Counted from the stretch's first letter, positions 9,177-18,419 are shown. The stretch is DNA of 64,000 nt from Rickettsiales bacterium (GCA_028279475.1 JANQNR010000003.1:124001-188000); one strand, 5' to 3'. Made by a program: numbers and translations. The notes: generated by a model from the sequence alone, not told the origin.

Positions 9177-10021
9177 ATAATAACTTTCAACCAGGCGCTT
9201 TTAAGAACCTCTTCTGAACATTGAATCCGCTCTCCTTCGGTACGAAATTTCACAAGCTCAAGAAACAGCTTTTGTTCCATTTCATAGGCCAGAGTTTCAT
9301 TCTCCCAACCCTGTCTATATGCTATACTCCATCGTGCTTTCGTTATTTCAAAAGGAATATGTTTATTAATATCTGCAAGGCGTTGAGCCATATTACTAGT
9401 ATGACCAACTTTCCAACAGTCAGTGACGCCAAACCGCAACGCATATGTTATACTTGCCTCACCTAATTGACGTGTCACTGTACTGGACCACGATGAAGGA
9501 ATAACACCTTGAGTAGGTTTGCCTCCCGTGATGACAGCCTCCCTTTTACGTAATCTTTTTATTACTTTAGATTCTGGAATTATAATCTTTTCCGCCACAA
9601 GGCTCTTAACTCGTTCGGTATCTGCGTCATTTAACAACACAGCTTGAGTGGTAGCATTACGTGGCAGTTGTTCTGAAAGGGCGTCTTTGAGTAAAGGTTT
9701 TGACGGAAACCTCCATGCTTCAGTCATTCCTAGTGCTTTTGGCCATTTATAATTACCGGCACTGTCAAAATCATCTGAACGTAAAACCGATTCATCTAAT
9801 ACATCAAGCGCATTGATCTCTACCCTACCAAATTTTGCAATTCCTAATAACCGCCCTCTATCTTCTTCGGCAGTTGGATCATTCAATGTACCCACAATTA
9901 AGATACAATCATCTACTCTAGATTCTTTAAGGAGTTTATTCCGATCTCCATCTCTTGCAAAGGCTATAATCGGATGAGTTATCGGATCAAACCCCCAAGT
10001 GCGGGTTGCAAATATTTTCAT
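9173..10021 (-). CDS. PUA/EVE-like domain joined to GIY-YIG-like nuclease domain
   Basis: The ATG at 10021 shares a base with the stop of the upstream amidotransferase gene (TAATG) and is preceded by a GA-rich SD. Residues 1-75 (MKIFATRTWGFDP..., VGTLNDPTAEEDRGRLLG) resemble PUA/EVE-type modified-base readers: an aromatic start, a strand pair and a turn with RGRLLGIAKFG. The C-terminus (ITYALRFGVTDCWKVGHTSN, then MAQRL and a Glu in AYEMEQKLFLEL) resembles GIY-YIG/T5orf172 nucleases with a changed first motif. The pairing suggests a modification-dependent nuclease, but both domain calls are by eye. Start choice is firm. Confidence 0.55.
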   Translation of the reverse strand: MKIFATRTWGFDPITHPIIAFARDGDRNKLLKESRVDDCILIVGTLNDPTAEEDRGRLLGIAKFGRVEINALDVLDESVLRSDDFDSAGNYKWPKALGMTEAWRFPSKPLLKDALSEQLPRNATTQAVLLNDADTERVKSLVAEKIIIPESKVIKRLRKREAVITGGKPTQGVIPSSWSSTVTRQLGEASITYALRFGVTDCWKVGHTSNMAQRLADINKHIPFEITKARWSIAYRQGWENETLAYEMEQKLFLELVKFRTEGERIQCSEEVLKSAWLKVII

Positions 10022-10761
10022 TACTTCGCCCTCTCGCTCCCACACGCCCCCATAAACGCCGCATAAAGCGCCTGATCCGCCTCGGTAATCAGGAATTCCG
10101 GGTGCCACTGCGCACCGATACAAAACGGGTGCGCCGGGTATTCGATGCCCTCAATCACGCCGTCGGGTGCCACGGCATTGACCAGCACCCCTGCCCCGAC
10201 CTGATCCACTGCCTGGTGATGCGCTGAGTTCACCATAATGGTGGTCTCAGCAATGATGCCTGCCAGTTGCGTACCTGCCACCAATTCCACCGCATGGCCG
10301 ACCTCATGACGCGGGTTGGGCTGTTCATGTTCAATGTCGCTCTCAATGCTATCGGGAATATGCTGAATCAACGTCCCACCCAGCACCACATTCAGCAATT
10401 GCTGCCCGCCGCATATCCCAAAAATCGGCATGCCCCGCGCCAGCGCTCCGCGCACCATACCATACTCAAACGCGGTGCGCTGATCCTTGACGCTCACCGT
10501 GTCACTGGTCACTGCCTGCCCATAGAGTTCCGGCGACACGTCAAATGCCCCCCCGGTGACCACCAGCCCGTCGATCATCGCCAGATACGTTTCCACCAGT
10601 TCCACCTGGTGCGGTAATGGTATCGGCACACCGCCATGTTCGGCGATGGAACCGGCGTAATTCTCCCGCAGCGCGTACCACGGATATTTGGAGTAGGTCT
10701 GCTCGACCTCGTGATCCATCGTAATCCCAATGCGCGGTGCATCCGTTGCATTTTGGGGCAT
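10021..10761 (-). CDS. Class I glutamine amidotransferase, gamma-glutamyl-GABA hydrolase type
   Basis: The 246-residue protein has the peptidase C26/PuuD layout: an early GGxxxP segment (AEHGGVPIPLP), DGLVVTGG, the nucleophile elbow GICGGQQLLNV with the catalytic Cys, and the partner motif AQWHPEF with His and Glu. PuuD hydrolyses gamma-glutamyl-GABA in putrescine breakdown, but no other puu gene is nearby, so the physiological substrate is uncertain. First gene of a coupled three-gene unit with the EVE/GIY-YIG-like gene and the pseudouridine synthase. Confidence 0.88.
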   Translation of the reverse strand: MPQNATDAPRIGITMDHEVEQTYSKYPWYALRENYAGSIAEHGGVPIPLPHQVELVETYLAMIDGLVVTGGAFDVSPELYGQAVTSDTVSVKDQRTAFEYGMVRGALARGMPIFGICGGQQLLNVVLGGTLIQHIPDSIESDIEHEQPNPRHEVGHAVELVAGTQLAGIIAETTIMVNSAHHQAVDQVGAGVLVNAVAPDGVIEGIEYPAHPFCIGAQWHPEFLITEADQALYAAFMGACGSERAK

Positions 10762-10804
10762 AGCGTTAGTCCTTTGTTAAATCTCACCCGATACTACTAG
10801 AGAG

Positions 10805-11092
10805 ATGAGCAAGCGCAAACAAAAGTCGCCAAAGCATGTCATCGCCCACGCGATTAAACGGGCGGACTCGTCCTATTTCTTTGAGGACTATACCAAGCAG
10901 GCCGCTGCCGTATTGCAGGCGCTGAAGCAGGAAGGCTATGCGCTGGTGCCCACCGACCCGTCCGAGGAAATGATCGGCGCCGGGGTCAACGCCATCGGTT
11001 CCGGCAAAATCCGCCCGGAAGACCATGTGCGCTATGTCTATACCGATATGATTAAGGAAGGCGCGAAGCAGAAGGCGTTGGTGAGCGGATAG
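10805..11092 (+). CDS. Small basic-to-acidic conserved-looking protein, function unknown
   Basis: The 95-residue product begins with a lysine-rich stretch (MSKRKQKSPKHV), then a predicted helix-rich body with PTDPSEEMIGAGVNAIGSG in the middle. AGAGAG precedes the ATG. It is divergent from the amidotransferase gene, 43 bases away, so the gap should contain two promoters. No family recognised; no signal peptide or membrane helix. Confidence 0.65.
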   Translation: MSKRKQKSPKHVIAHAIKRADSSYFFEDYTKQAAAVLQALKQEGYALVPTDPSEEMIGAGVNAIGSGKIRPEDHVRYVYTDMIKEGAKQKALVSG

Positions 11093-11208
11093 TGGGCTTT
11101 TTTCTTTACAAACCCCACCAATTCCCTTAGCTTTCAATTATCTTTTCTTCTTTTTCTGTATGGAAAAAGACCTTAAGATTTTCATGTCGTTCATTCATCA
11201 GTAAATCG

Positions 11209-11580
11209 ATGAAAGAATTATACGATTACAAAACTGTTAAAGTAATGTTTGAAGAAGCCTTTCCAACGGCTTCCTCAGATGCTTGCAGCATTTTAGCCGC
11301 CAAGCTTGGCGACCCAAAAACTGTGCAAATGGTGGGGCGGTTGCTAAGTGCCTATGATGGCTTCAAAGCCCGTGTTCATGGCACGTTGGGGTTTGCCGCA
11401 GGTGCTTTCGTGGCAGGCTTATTGTTGTCTCATTTTAACGGAGGGCCGGTGGTAATAGCAATAGCCTTTGCTGTGTTTTCCATACTCTTGGTGGTTTCCA
11501 TTGCCCTATGGGCATGGGCAAGAAGGCTGCGGTATAAAGCAGCGAAGGCACTCGATCTTCAAAAACAACTCTATAGCTGA
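11209..11580 (+). CDS. Small inner-membrane protein with two transmembrane helices
   Basis: The 123-residue protein has a soluble N-terminal half and two adjacent hydrophobic helices (about residues 60-80 and 83-103), then a basic cytoplasmic tail (WARRLRYKAAKALDLQKQ). Function unknown. A strong terminator overlaps its stop codon, so it ends its transcription unit. Confidence 0.65.
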   Translation: MKELYDYKTVKVMFEEAFPTASSDACSILAAKLGDPKTVQMVGRLLSAYDGFKARVHGTLGFAAGAFVAGLLLSHFNGGPVVIAIAFAVFSILLVVSIALWAWARRLRYKAAKALDLQKQLYS

Positions 11581-11606
11581 TAGCCCCTGCTTTCAGCTAT
11601 TTTTTT
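11573..11606 (+). terminator. Rho-independent terminator overlapping a stop codon
   Basis: ATAGCTGA (11573-11580) pairs with TCAGCTAT (11593-11600) around a 12-base loop and is followed by a T run. The left arm includes the stop codon of the gene at 11209. Confidence 0.8.
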
Positions 11607-11666
11607 GTCTTTATGTTGCTACAGTAGAAGACATCTGCCAGCAGCCATCACTATACGCATATAACC

Positions 11667-11903
11667 TTACCTACCAGATTCGACTCCTTTCTTACCATTA
11701 GGATTAGGGGTTGGTAGTGGTGTGACTTGCTTAGGCAATGGATCAGGCGTATCCTTTGCACCTTTCTCTAATTTGTTGGAAGGATTCCAACTGCCCGTGT
11801 CAAACGTTGGCGACATCTCTAGCACAGGATTTGTATAAACAGACTGCTCATATGCTGCTTTCAACCCATTCACCATATCACCAAGCTTACTATCATCCGA
11901 CAT
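11667..11903 (-). CDS. Small proline-rich hypothetical protein
   Basis: A 78-residue soluble product whose C-terminal half is proline-rich (PDPLPKQVTPLPTPNPNG). GGGAAGGGAAAT precedes the ATG and supports translation. It lies downstream of lpdA on the same strand and could be the tail of the pdh transcript. No family recognised. Confidence 0.5.
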   Translation of the reverse strand: MSDDSKLGDMVNGLKAAYEQSVYTNPVLEMSPTFDTGSWNPSNKLEKGAKDTPDPLPKQVTPLPTPNPNGKKGVESGR

Positions 11904-11971
11904 ATTTCCCTTCCCTATGTGTTACTACCACTTAAACATACAGCACATATATGAATGCTCTGTGACAAGCA

Positions 11972-13369
11972 TTACATATGGATCACCTTGCCATACGCAT
12001 CCAGCACCGACTCATGCATCATCTCAGAGAGCGTCGGATGCGGGAAGATGGTGTGCATCAGCTCGGCCTCGGTGGTCTCCAGCGTTTTGGCAATGCCATA
12101 GCCCTGAATCATCTCGGTCACCTCGGCACCAACCATATGCGCACCCAGTAACTCGCCGGTCTTTTCATCGAAGATGGTCTTGACCAACCCCTCCGGCTCA
12201 CCCAACGCAATCGCCTTACCATTGCCCATGAATGGGAAGCGCCCGACCTTCACCTTATACCCTTTCTCCTTCGCCGCTTTCTCGGTGAGCCCCACACTGG
12301 CCACCTGCGGACGGCAATAGGTACAGCCCGGAATGTTCAGCGTATTGAGCGGATGCACACCCTTAACACCGGCAATTTTCTCGACGCAGATCACACCTTC
12401 ATGGCTGGCTTTGTGCGCAAGCCATGGCGGCCCGGCGACGTCACCAATCGCATAGACGCCCGGTTCTCCCGTTTCGCACCATTCATTAATCACGATGTGT
12501 CCGCGATCGACCTTCACCTTGGTGCCTTCCAACCCGATAGTCTCGGTATTGCCGGTAATCCCAACAGCCATAATCACACGATCCACGGTAATGTCTTCCG
12601 TCTTGCCGCCTTTCTCCAGCGTCACGGTGACATTGTTCTTACCCTTCTTCAGTGCCTTCACGTTGGTTTTCACCTTCAGCGCCATGCCCTGCGCTTCAAA
12701 CTGCTTATGGACAAACTTGGAAATTTCCTCATCTTCGACCGGCAAAATCTTATCCTGTACCTCGACCAGCGTGACGTCCGCCCCCATATTCAGATAGAAG
12801 CTGGCGAACTCGGAGCCGATCGCCCCGGAACCGACCACCAGCAAGGATTTCGGCATGGCGTCCGGCACCATCGCTTCTTTATACGTCCAGACCAGCTTAC
12901 CGTCCGGTTCCAGCCCCGGCAGTTCTCGCGCCTGCGCACCGGTCGCCAGGATGATATGTTTGGCCGTAACGTCCTTGACCTTCTTGCCGTCCTTTTCCAC
13001 CGCCAGCTTACCCTTACCGGCCAGCTTGGCGTGGCCGTCAATCACCGTCACCTTGTTCTTTTTCATCAGATGGCTGATACCTTTGGTCAGTTGCGATGAG
13101 ACACCACGCGAACGTTCGATCACCTTCTTAAAGTCGAACGAAATGTCCTTCGCCGCGAAGCCATATTCATCCAGCGTATGCAGCAGGTGATTGATTTCGG
13201 AGGAACGCAGCAGTGCCTTGGTCGGAATACAACCCCAGTTCAGGCAAATCCCGCCCATATGTTCGCGTTCCACCACGCAGGTCTTCATCCCCAGTTGCGC
13301 CGCGCGAATCGCCGCGACATATCCACCCGGGCCACCGCCCACTACTACTACATCATAATTGTCTGCCAT
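11972..13369 (-). CDS. lpdA: Dihydrolipoyl dehydrogenase (E3)
   Basis: FAD enzyme that reoxidises the dihydrolipoyl groups of the E2 core with NAD. The FAD loop GGGPGGY is at residues 11-17, the redox disulfide is C42/C47 in GGICLNWGCIPTK, the NAD loop is GSGAIGSEFA, and the dimer-interface His-Glu pair is in HTIFPHPTLSEMMHE. Length 465 is usual. A GAGGAG Shine-Dalgarno lies inside the end of the upstream hepT gene, which overlaps lpdA by 17 bases, so E3 translation is tied to a toxin gene. Confidence 0.96.
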   Translation of the reverse strand: MADNYDVVVVGGGPGGYVAAIRAAQLGMKTCVVEREHMGGICLNWGCIPTKALLRSSEINHLLHTLDEYGFAAKDISFDFKKVIERSRGVSSQLTKGISHLMKKNKVTVIDGHAKLAGKGKLAVEKDGKKVKDVTAKHIILATGAQARELPGLEPDGKLVWTYKEAMVPDAMPKSLLVVGSGAIGSEFASFYLNMGADVTLVEVQDKILPVEDEEISKFVHKQFEAQGMALKVKTNVKALKKGKNNVTVTLEKGGKTEDITVDRVIMAVGITGNTETIGLEGTKVKVDRGHIVINEWCETGEPGVYAIGDVAGPPWLAHKASHEGVICVEKIAGVKGVHPLNTLNIPGCTYCRPQVASVGLTEKAAKEKGYKVKVGRFPFMGNGKAIALGEPEGLVKTIFDEKTGELLGAHMVGAEVTEMIQGYGIAKTLETTEAELMHTIFPHPTLSEMMHESVLDAYGKVIHM

Positions 13370-13706
13370 AAGTCTCCTCGAAATAGGGTTGTAATATTTG
13401 CTGCAACGGTTTTAGTTCATCCTGAATGACTTGCCAAACCAAATTATCGTCGATTTCTGCCAGGTAGCCATGGGCAAGCGCATTACGAAAGGTGCGAATC
13501 TTGTGCCAAGGAATTTCCGGAAAACGCTGTTTGACCTCTTCGGATAATTTTGTCACCGATTCGGACATGGTTTGCAAACGTTGAAGAATTGCTGATCGAA
13601 TGACCCAGTCTTCATCGTAACGCGCGCGTCCTTCTTTAGCCGCCAGTTCAAGAATCAAGGGAATAGACTCTAATATGTACGCAAGATGGGCTGCATCGCG
13701 ATTCAT
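13353..13706 (-). CDS. hepT: HepT-like (DUF86) toxin ribonuclease
   Basis: A 117-residue all-helical HEPN protein with the defining Rx4HxY motif, R74-NALA-H79-G-Y81. HepT toxins are RNases held inactive when MntA adenylylates the motif Tyr. The start overlaps the mntA stop by 4 bases and the end overlaps lpdA by 17. All catalytic residues are present, so the toxin looks functional rather than decayed. Confidence 0.88.
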   Translation of the reverse strand: MNRDAAHLAYILESIPLILELAAKEGRARYDEDWVIRSAILQRLQTMSESVTKLSEEVKQRFPEIPWHKIRTFRNALAHGYLAEIDDNLVWQVIQDELKPLQQILQPYFEETYGRQL

Positions 13707-13996
13707 AGTGGTCGGGCCTCCTGCAACACATCGTCTTTGATGTAATGGTATAACCCGCTGATGAAGACAATATCGACGTCCCTGTCGGTCATGGCTTCGA
13801 CGTCATCCTTAAAATTCACAAACCCAAACGCATCCTTGATCGGCTTTTCGATGTCTATCAGCAGGTCGATGTCGCTGTCGGGGCGCTCTTCGCGGCGGGC
13901 GACGGAACCGAATACGCGCACATCCTTGATGCCGTGCTTCTTCGCCGAAGCAAGAATGAGGTCGCGTTTGGCGTGCAATTCATCGAGGAGGGTCAT
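13703..13996 (-). CDS. mntA: MntA-like nucleotidyltransferase antitoxin
   Basis: The 97-residue minimal nucleotidyltransferase carries the GSx10DxD motif: G30-S31 with D42 and D44 (GSVARREERPDSDIDLL), and a third acidic site in RDVDIVF. In characterised systems MntA transfers AMP to the HepT Tyr. The order antitoxin then toxin fits. Its first 17 bases overlap the end of the upstream hypothetical gene, so the module is welded into the pdh cluster on both sides. Confidence 0.88.
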   Translation of the reverse strand: MTLLDELHAKRDLILASAKKHGIKDVRVFGSVARREERPDSDIDLLIDIEKPIKDAFGFVNFKDDVEAMTDRDVDIVFISGLYHYIKDDVLQEARPL

Positions 13997-14438
13997 TTTT
14001 CTTTCCCAGAATATTTTCTGCTGATATTAGAATTTGATGACCTATATCAGTTAATACAACGTATTGACCTTCTAATTTTACAATTTCTAAGTTCAATAAT
14101 GTTTTTGCCGCCACCTTAGCCGCAACCGGCAACTCTTCTATCTTTCTATCCTTAAATTCTTTTGAGAAACTCTCTAAAGCCCAAATTTCAGCGGATGTAA
14201 GTCCTCTTAACTCTTCCAACTGCAATTGTGACAGACTCATTTTCTCACTAAGATCAGCAAGAATGAACTCAATTCCTTTAGCAACAATTTTTATATCTTT
14301 TCCCTTAGCCAGTCGTATCAAATCCAACCACCTCTCTTTAAGAGAGAAGAGAGCAACAATCGCTACAGTTGGCCATGACAAGCCTATCAGTAATTCAACT
14401 ACCAACTCCGCATTAGGCAAATATTGGTAGAGTCCCAT
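13980..14438 (-). CDS. Membrane-anchored protein with C-terminal winged-helix-like region
   Basis: The 152-residue protein has one N-terminal hydrophobic helix (LLIGLSWPTVAIVALFSL), a charged linker helix and a C-terminal part (LTSAEIWALESFSKEF..., LLNLEIVKLEGQYVVLTDIGHQIL) that reads like a winged helix. It starts 4 bases from pdhC and overlaps mntA by 17. The role is unknown; a regulator or a partner of the MntA/HepT module are both possible. Confidence 0.65.
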   Translation of the reverse strand: MGLYQYLPNAELVVELLIGLSWPTVAIVALFSLKERWLDLIRLAKGKDIKIVAKGIEFILADLSEKMSLSQLQLEELRGLTSAEIWALESFSKEFKDRKIEELPVAAKVAAKTLLNLEIVKLEGQYVVLTDIGHQILISAENILGKKNDPPR

Positions 14439-14442
14439 AACC

Positions 14443-15711
14443 CTAAACCAGCATCATCACCGGGCTTTCGATGTAGCGTTTGAACGCGGCGAGGAATTCG
14501 GCACCGACCGCCCCGTCCACCACCCGGTGGTCGCAGGAGAGCGTCACTGTCATAGCCGTCATGGCCTTGAACTCACCGCCCTTGACCACCACGCGCTCCT
14601 CCCCGGCACCGACTGCGAGAATACAGCCCTGCGGCGGGTTAATGATCGCGTTGAAATTCTTGATGCCATACATCCCCAGATTGGAAATAGAGAACCCACC
14701 GCCCTGATATTCGGATGGTTGCAACTTGCCGGTACGCGCGCGAGTAATCAAATCTTTGGCCTCGTTAGAAATCTGCGCCAGCCCCTTCTGGTCGGCATTT
14801 TGCACAATCGGGGTAATCAGCCCACCTTCCATCGCCACCGCCACGGAAATATCGACATTATTATATTGCTGGATGGCGTTGTCCGTCCAGGAGGCATTGG
14901 CCGCCGGCACTTCCCGCAGCGCCATGGCCACGGCCTTAATCACCATATCATTAACGGAAAGCTTGTAAGCCGGCTTTTCATCTTTCCCAGCGGCCTTCGC
15001 TGCCGCATCATTCATCTGCTTACGCGACGCAAGCAACGCATCCAGTTCGCAATCGACACTCAGGTAAAAATGCGGCACCTGCTGCTTGGATTCGGTCAAG
15101 CGCTTGGCAATCGTCTTACGCATCCCGGAATTCGGGATTTCGGTATATTCCACCGGGTTGCGCCCGACCGATACAGTCGCAATGTTCGCCGCGCCGCCTT
15201 TAGCAACACCCTTGGCCAGTGCGTCTTCTACATCCGCTTTAATCACGCGGCCATGCGGCCCGGTGCCAGAAACCTGCCCAATATCGATGCCTTCCTGCCC
15301 GGCAATGCGCTTGGCTAGCGGGCTGGCAAAGACACGTTCACCCGATGCGCTTGCTGCGGCTGGTGCCGATGCCGTCGCGGCGCTTGGTGCTTCACTCACC
15401 GCTTCTGCCGGTGCTGCCGGTGCCGGAGCGCTTGACGCTTCATAACCATCCAATGCCGACGCATCTTCGCCATCCTCCAACAGCAGGGCAATCAACTGGT
15501 TCACCGGCACGCCTTCCGAGCCTTCCGGCACCATAATCTTGCCCAGCACACCTTCATCGACGGCTTCCACTTCCATCGTTGCCTTATCGGTTTCAATCTC
15601 GGCAATCACATCGCCGGACGCCACGGCATCCCCTTCTTTCTTGACCCAGCTGGCCAGGGTTCCTTCAGTCATGGTGGGAGATAATGCAGGCATTAACACT
15701 TCAATCGGCAT
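14443..15711 (-). CDS. pdhC: Dihydrolipoamide acetyltransferase (E2) of pyruvate dehydrogenase
   Basis: One lipoyl domain with the lipoylated Lys at 43 ([10 protein letters not shown]), an Ala/Pro-rich flexible linker (about residues 95-130), a peripheral-subunit binding domain ([20 protein letters not shown]) and the catalytic core ending with [13 protein letters not shown], where His and Asp act in acetyl transfer. Length 422. AAGGAA precedes the ATG. Separated from pdhB by two small exported-protein genes. Confidence 0.96.
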   Translation of the reverse strand: MPIEVLMPALSPTMTEGTLASWVKKEGDAVASGDVIAEIETDKATMEVEAVDEGVLGKIMVPEGSEGVPVNQLIALLLEDGEDASALDGYEASSAPAPAAPAEAVSEAPSAATASAPAAASASGERVFASPLAKRIAGQEGIDIGQVSGTGPHGRVIKADVEDALAKGVAKGGAANIATVSVGRNPVEYTEIPNSGMRKTIAKRLTESKQQVPHFYLSVDCELDALLASRKQMNDAAAKAAGKDEKPAYKLSVNDMVIKAVAMALREVPAANASWTDNAIQQYNNVDISVAVAMEGGLITPIVQNADQKGLAQISNEAKDLITRARTGKLQPSEYQGGGFSISNLGMYGIKNFNAIINPPQGCILAVGAGEERVVVKGGEFKAMTAMTVTLSCDHRVVDGAVGAEFLAAFKRYIESPVMMLV

Positions 15712-15753
15712 GGTTTTTCCTTGTGGTTCTCAGTTCATTATGGGGTGTATCTA

Positions 15754-16485
15754 TCAATTCTCTAACGCATAGACAATGGAAACCTGTGCACTGACGTCCA
15801 GTTCTCCAGCGGGTGGCACTTCTCCGCTTCCACCTCCAGCATCCATCGACATGGCTTCCATAGCCATCGGAGCCGCGCGCATCGCCATCACCGGCGGTTG
15901 GTAGCGCACATAACCTTCTTGGATACGGATTACGTCATCCAGTGCTGTTCCCGCCGCCTCGGCAAGGATTTCTGCTTTGGCTTTTGCCTTCATCACCGCC
16001 TGTTTCAGCGCATCACGCTTGGCCTGCTCGCTATCTTCCAGTGCATATTGCACATGGTTGATACGATCAATCCCGGCACCGACCAGACGCTCAATAATCA
16101 GTCCCATTTTTTCCAGTTCATGCACCGTCATACGAATGGCATAGGAGACGGTATAGCCTTCCAGCTTGCGGTCGCGATTCTGTCGGTACGTATAGCGCGG
16201 CTGAATGCTGACATGGTCGGTTTTGAGGTGCTTGGCCTCAATACCCAGTGACTTCGCCAGATGCTTGACATCGCGCAGCTTTTCATCTGCCTCTTTTTTG
16301 GCACGTTCGGACTGCGTATCTTCCGCATGCACCGAAAAACTGACATAGGCAATGTCCGGTGCAATCTTGACGCGATGATCCCCGGTGACATGGAGCGTGC
16401 GTTCGTCGAATGCCTCGGACGCGGCTGCCGGCATGGCCAGTAACACCGCAATCAACCAACCTAACAACCAGTGCTTCATACCCAT
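15754..16485 (-). CDS. Exported SIMPL-domain (DUF541) protein
   Basis: A signal peptide (cleavage near AAASEA) leads a SIMPL domain: the N-terminal LHVTGDHRVKIAPDIAYVSFSV strand pair, the long helix with QSERAKKEADEKL, and the repeat AEILAEAAGTALDDVIRIQEG. The family is periplasmic or outer-membrane associated, often linked to stress, with no known enzyme activity. A Met/Ala-rich insert (MAMRAAPMAMEAMSM) may bind metal, which is only a guess. The start shares one base with the preceding stop. Confidence 0.85.
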   Translation of the reverse strand: MGMKHWLLGWLIAVLLAMPAAASEAFDERTLHVTGDHRVKIAPDIAYVSFSVHAEDTQSERAKKEADEKLRDVKHLAKSLGIEAKHLKTDHVSIQPRYTYRQNRDRKLEGYTVSYAIRMTVHELEKMGLIIERLVGAGIDRINHVQYALEDSEQAKRDALKQAVMKAKAKAEILAEAAGTALDDVIRIQEGYVRYQPPVMAMRAAPMAMEAMSMDAGGGSGEVPPAGELDVSAQVSIVYALEN

Positions 16486-16925
16486 TACCGCTTACAATGC
16501 CCGGATTTATGCATGTTGACATTCATCGACGGATACATGCCTTCTTTGCTGAACACATCCATCAGTTCGGTGGCTTTTTCTACATCCTTGAGCATCAGCC
16601 CTACATTGCCGCTGGTATTATAAAATACCGGGCGGTTATTATTGTAGTTCTGCGGATTGATGTTGTAGTTCATCGAATTGATGACCACGTCCTCGATACC
16701 ACTTTCCTTGGCCTTGCTGCGAATCGTTTCCAGTGACGTCTCAAATGATTTCCGTGCTTCCGCCGGGCTATTGTCGGTCGACTGAATGCGAATATTCAGG
16801 GTGACATTCTCATTATACTGACAGTCCCCCATCAAGTGACTCAGTACGGAACGCTCCGCATGGGCAGGTGAAATGACCACTCCCGAAACCAATAACACTA
16901 CTATCAATCCCAAGTGTTTCAGCAT
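16485..16925 (-). CDS. Small exported protein, possibly SIMPL-related
   Basis: The ATG at 16925 begins a clear signal peptide (MLKHLGLIVVLLVSGVV..., cleavage after AHA). The mature part of about 120 residues has strand-helix patterning like half a SIMPL domain, with two Cys (GDCQYNENV and SGHCKR) that could form a disulfide and an Asn-rich segment (YNINPQNYNNNR). The frame is open further upstream but runs through what looks like a non-coding element. Coupled to the SIMPL gene by TAATG. Confidence 0.7.
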   Translation of the reverse strand: MLKHLGLIVVLLVSGVVISPAHAERSVLSHLMGDCQYNENVTLNIRIQSTDNSPAEARKSFETSLETIRSKAKESGIEDVVINSMNYNINPQNYNNNRPVFYNTSGNVGLMLKDVEKATELMDVFSKEGMYPSMNVNMHKSGHCKR

Positions 16926-17044
16926 TTTGCTGAGAACGAGTCGTTCGAGGCGAGTAGCGCGGAGTGTACGTGCAGGTACATGAGCACTGCGAGTCCGATG
17001 AAGGACGACGTTATCAGTGAAATGATGGAATACGTGATGTAGGG
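16926..17044. other. Non-coding spacer with small palindromes between pdhB and the exported protein gene
   Basis: Contains GAACGA-G-TCGTTC and GTAC-GTGCAG-GTAC, both small inverted repeats. The text looks like a dispersed intergenic element rather than leader sequence, but only one copy occurs in the window. Any reading frame through it encodes a non-natural, Arg/His-rich peptide. Confidence 0.4.
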
Positions 17045-18037
17045 TCATGCGGCAATCCTCCGATAACAGGTATTTTTGACTTCCTCGATAATATGCGCTT
17101 CCTGCGGCAATGCAAGCCTCTCAAGATTGGCGGCATACGGCAATGGCACATCTGCGCCGCAGACCCGTGCCACCGGCGCATCCAGCCAGTCGAAACAATG
17201 CTCATTGATAATAGCAGCGATTTCCGAGCCCATCCCAGCGACCGGCCAGCCTTCTTCCACCGACACGCAACGATTGGTCTTTTTCACCGACTCCACAATG
17301 GTATCAATGTCCAGAGGACGCAGGGTGCGCAAATCGATGACTTCCGCGTCAATCCCTTCTTTCGCCAGTTCCTCGGCCGCACGTAGCGCTTTGCCCACCA
17401 TGATCGAGAAGGTCACGATGGTCACATCCGCCCCTTCACGCTTCACGGAGGCTTTACCGATCGGCACGAGGTAATCCTCATCGTCCGGCACATCGAATTT
17501 CTCACCATAGAGAATTTCATTTTCCAGGAAAATCACCGGGTTCGGATCACGAATCGCCGCCTTCAACAACCCCTTAGAATCAGCGCTATCATACGGCGCG
17601 ATCACCTTGAGTCCGGGGACATGCGCATACCAGCTGGCGAAACATTGGGAATGCTGCGCCGCCACCCGCGCTGCCGCGCCGTTTGGCCCCCGAAATACCA
17701 TGGGGCATTTGATCTGCCCACCCGACATATAATGCGTCTTGGCCGCTGAGTTGATGATCTGATCCATTGCCTGCATGCCGAAATTCCAGGTCATGAATTC
17801 CACCACCGGCTTGAGTCCGGTCATCGCCGCGCCCACTGCCAGCCCGGCAAAGCCATGCTCGGTGATCGGCGTATCAATCACGCGCCCTTCGCCAAACTCG
17901 GCCAGCAGCCCTTCGGTAACCTTATACGCCCCCTGATATTCGGCGACTTCCTCGCCCATCACGAAGACGCCCTCATCGCGGCGCATCTCCTCCGCCATGG
18001 CATCTCGTAGTGCGACTCGTACGGTTTGTTCTGTCAT
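17045..18037 (-). CDS. pdhB: Pyruvate dehydrogenase E1 beta subunit
   Basis: Binds the thiamine diphosphate pyrimidine with PdhA. Recognisable are [31 protein letters not shown] with the catalytic Glu, the [16 protein letters not shown] loop, and the C-terminal transketolase domain ([16 protein letters not shown]). The 330-residue form has no N-terminal lipoyl domain, unlike the PdhB of many Alphaproteobacteria, so the complex depends on the single lipoyl domain of PdhC. Confidence 0.96.
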   Translation of the reverse strand: MTEQTVRVALRDAMAEEMRRDEGVFVMGEEVAEYQGAYKVTEGLLAEFGEGRVIDTPITEHGFAGLAVGAAMTGLKPVVEFMTWNFGMQAMDQIINSAAKTHYMSGGQIKCPMVFRGPNGAAARVAAQHSQCFASWYAHVPGLKVIAPYDSADSKGLLKAAIRDPNPVIFLENEILYGEKFDVPDDEDYLVPIGKASVKREGADVTIVTFSIMVGKALRAAEELAKEGIDAEVIDLRTLRPLDIDTIVESVKKTNRCVSVEEGWPVAGMGSEIAAIINEHCFDWLDAPVARVCGADVPLPYAANLERLALPQEAHIIEEVKNTCYRRIAA

Positions 18038-18074
18038 CGTTCTTATCCTTCCATTGGTTTAGAAATATTAAAGA

Positions 18075-18419
18075 TCATGCGGACAATCCCTGATCATTGT
18101 CAATGGGAATGCCCAAAGCCACATCAACTGCCTTCATGATGTCCTTTCTAACGCTATGTGCAACAAATTGCGCCCCTTTTGTTTCCACGTTTTGCCGAAT
18201 GTAGTCTTTCAGCGCATCGCCAAATGCTTTATATGATACGGGTGTCTCATAGAAGCCGACCAACCGAATGACTTCTTTGCACAGGCCTGCTACTTCGTTG
18301 TAATGGGGAGACTCTTTGCTAGTACTACGAAACACCTTTTGTGCTTCCTTTTCTGCTGCCTGCCTTACTGCATCTGGCAAATCTGCTTTCGGTTCTTCTC
18401 TGTGCGGAGGATATGCCAC
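18075..18419 (-). CDS. Hypothetical soluble helical protein in the pdh cluster
   Basis: A 114-residue product, hydrophilic and predicted mostly helical, with no signal peptide or known motif. It lies between pdhB and the 246-residue hypothetical gene, 38 bases from pdhB. No family recognised. Confidence 0.6.
   Translation of the reverse strand: MAYPPHREEPKADLPDAVRQAAEKEAQKVFRSTSKESPHYNEVAGLCKEVIRLVGFYETPVSYKAFGDALKDYIRQNVETKGAQFVAHSVRKDIMKAVDVALGIPIDNDQGLSA

Noticed and set aside
12353-15318. Long frames opposite lpdA and pdhC
   Set aside because: Antisense shadows of strongly conserved enzymes, without start signals or family motifs.
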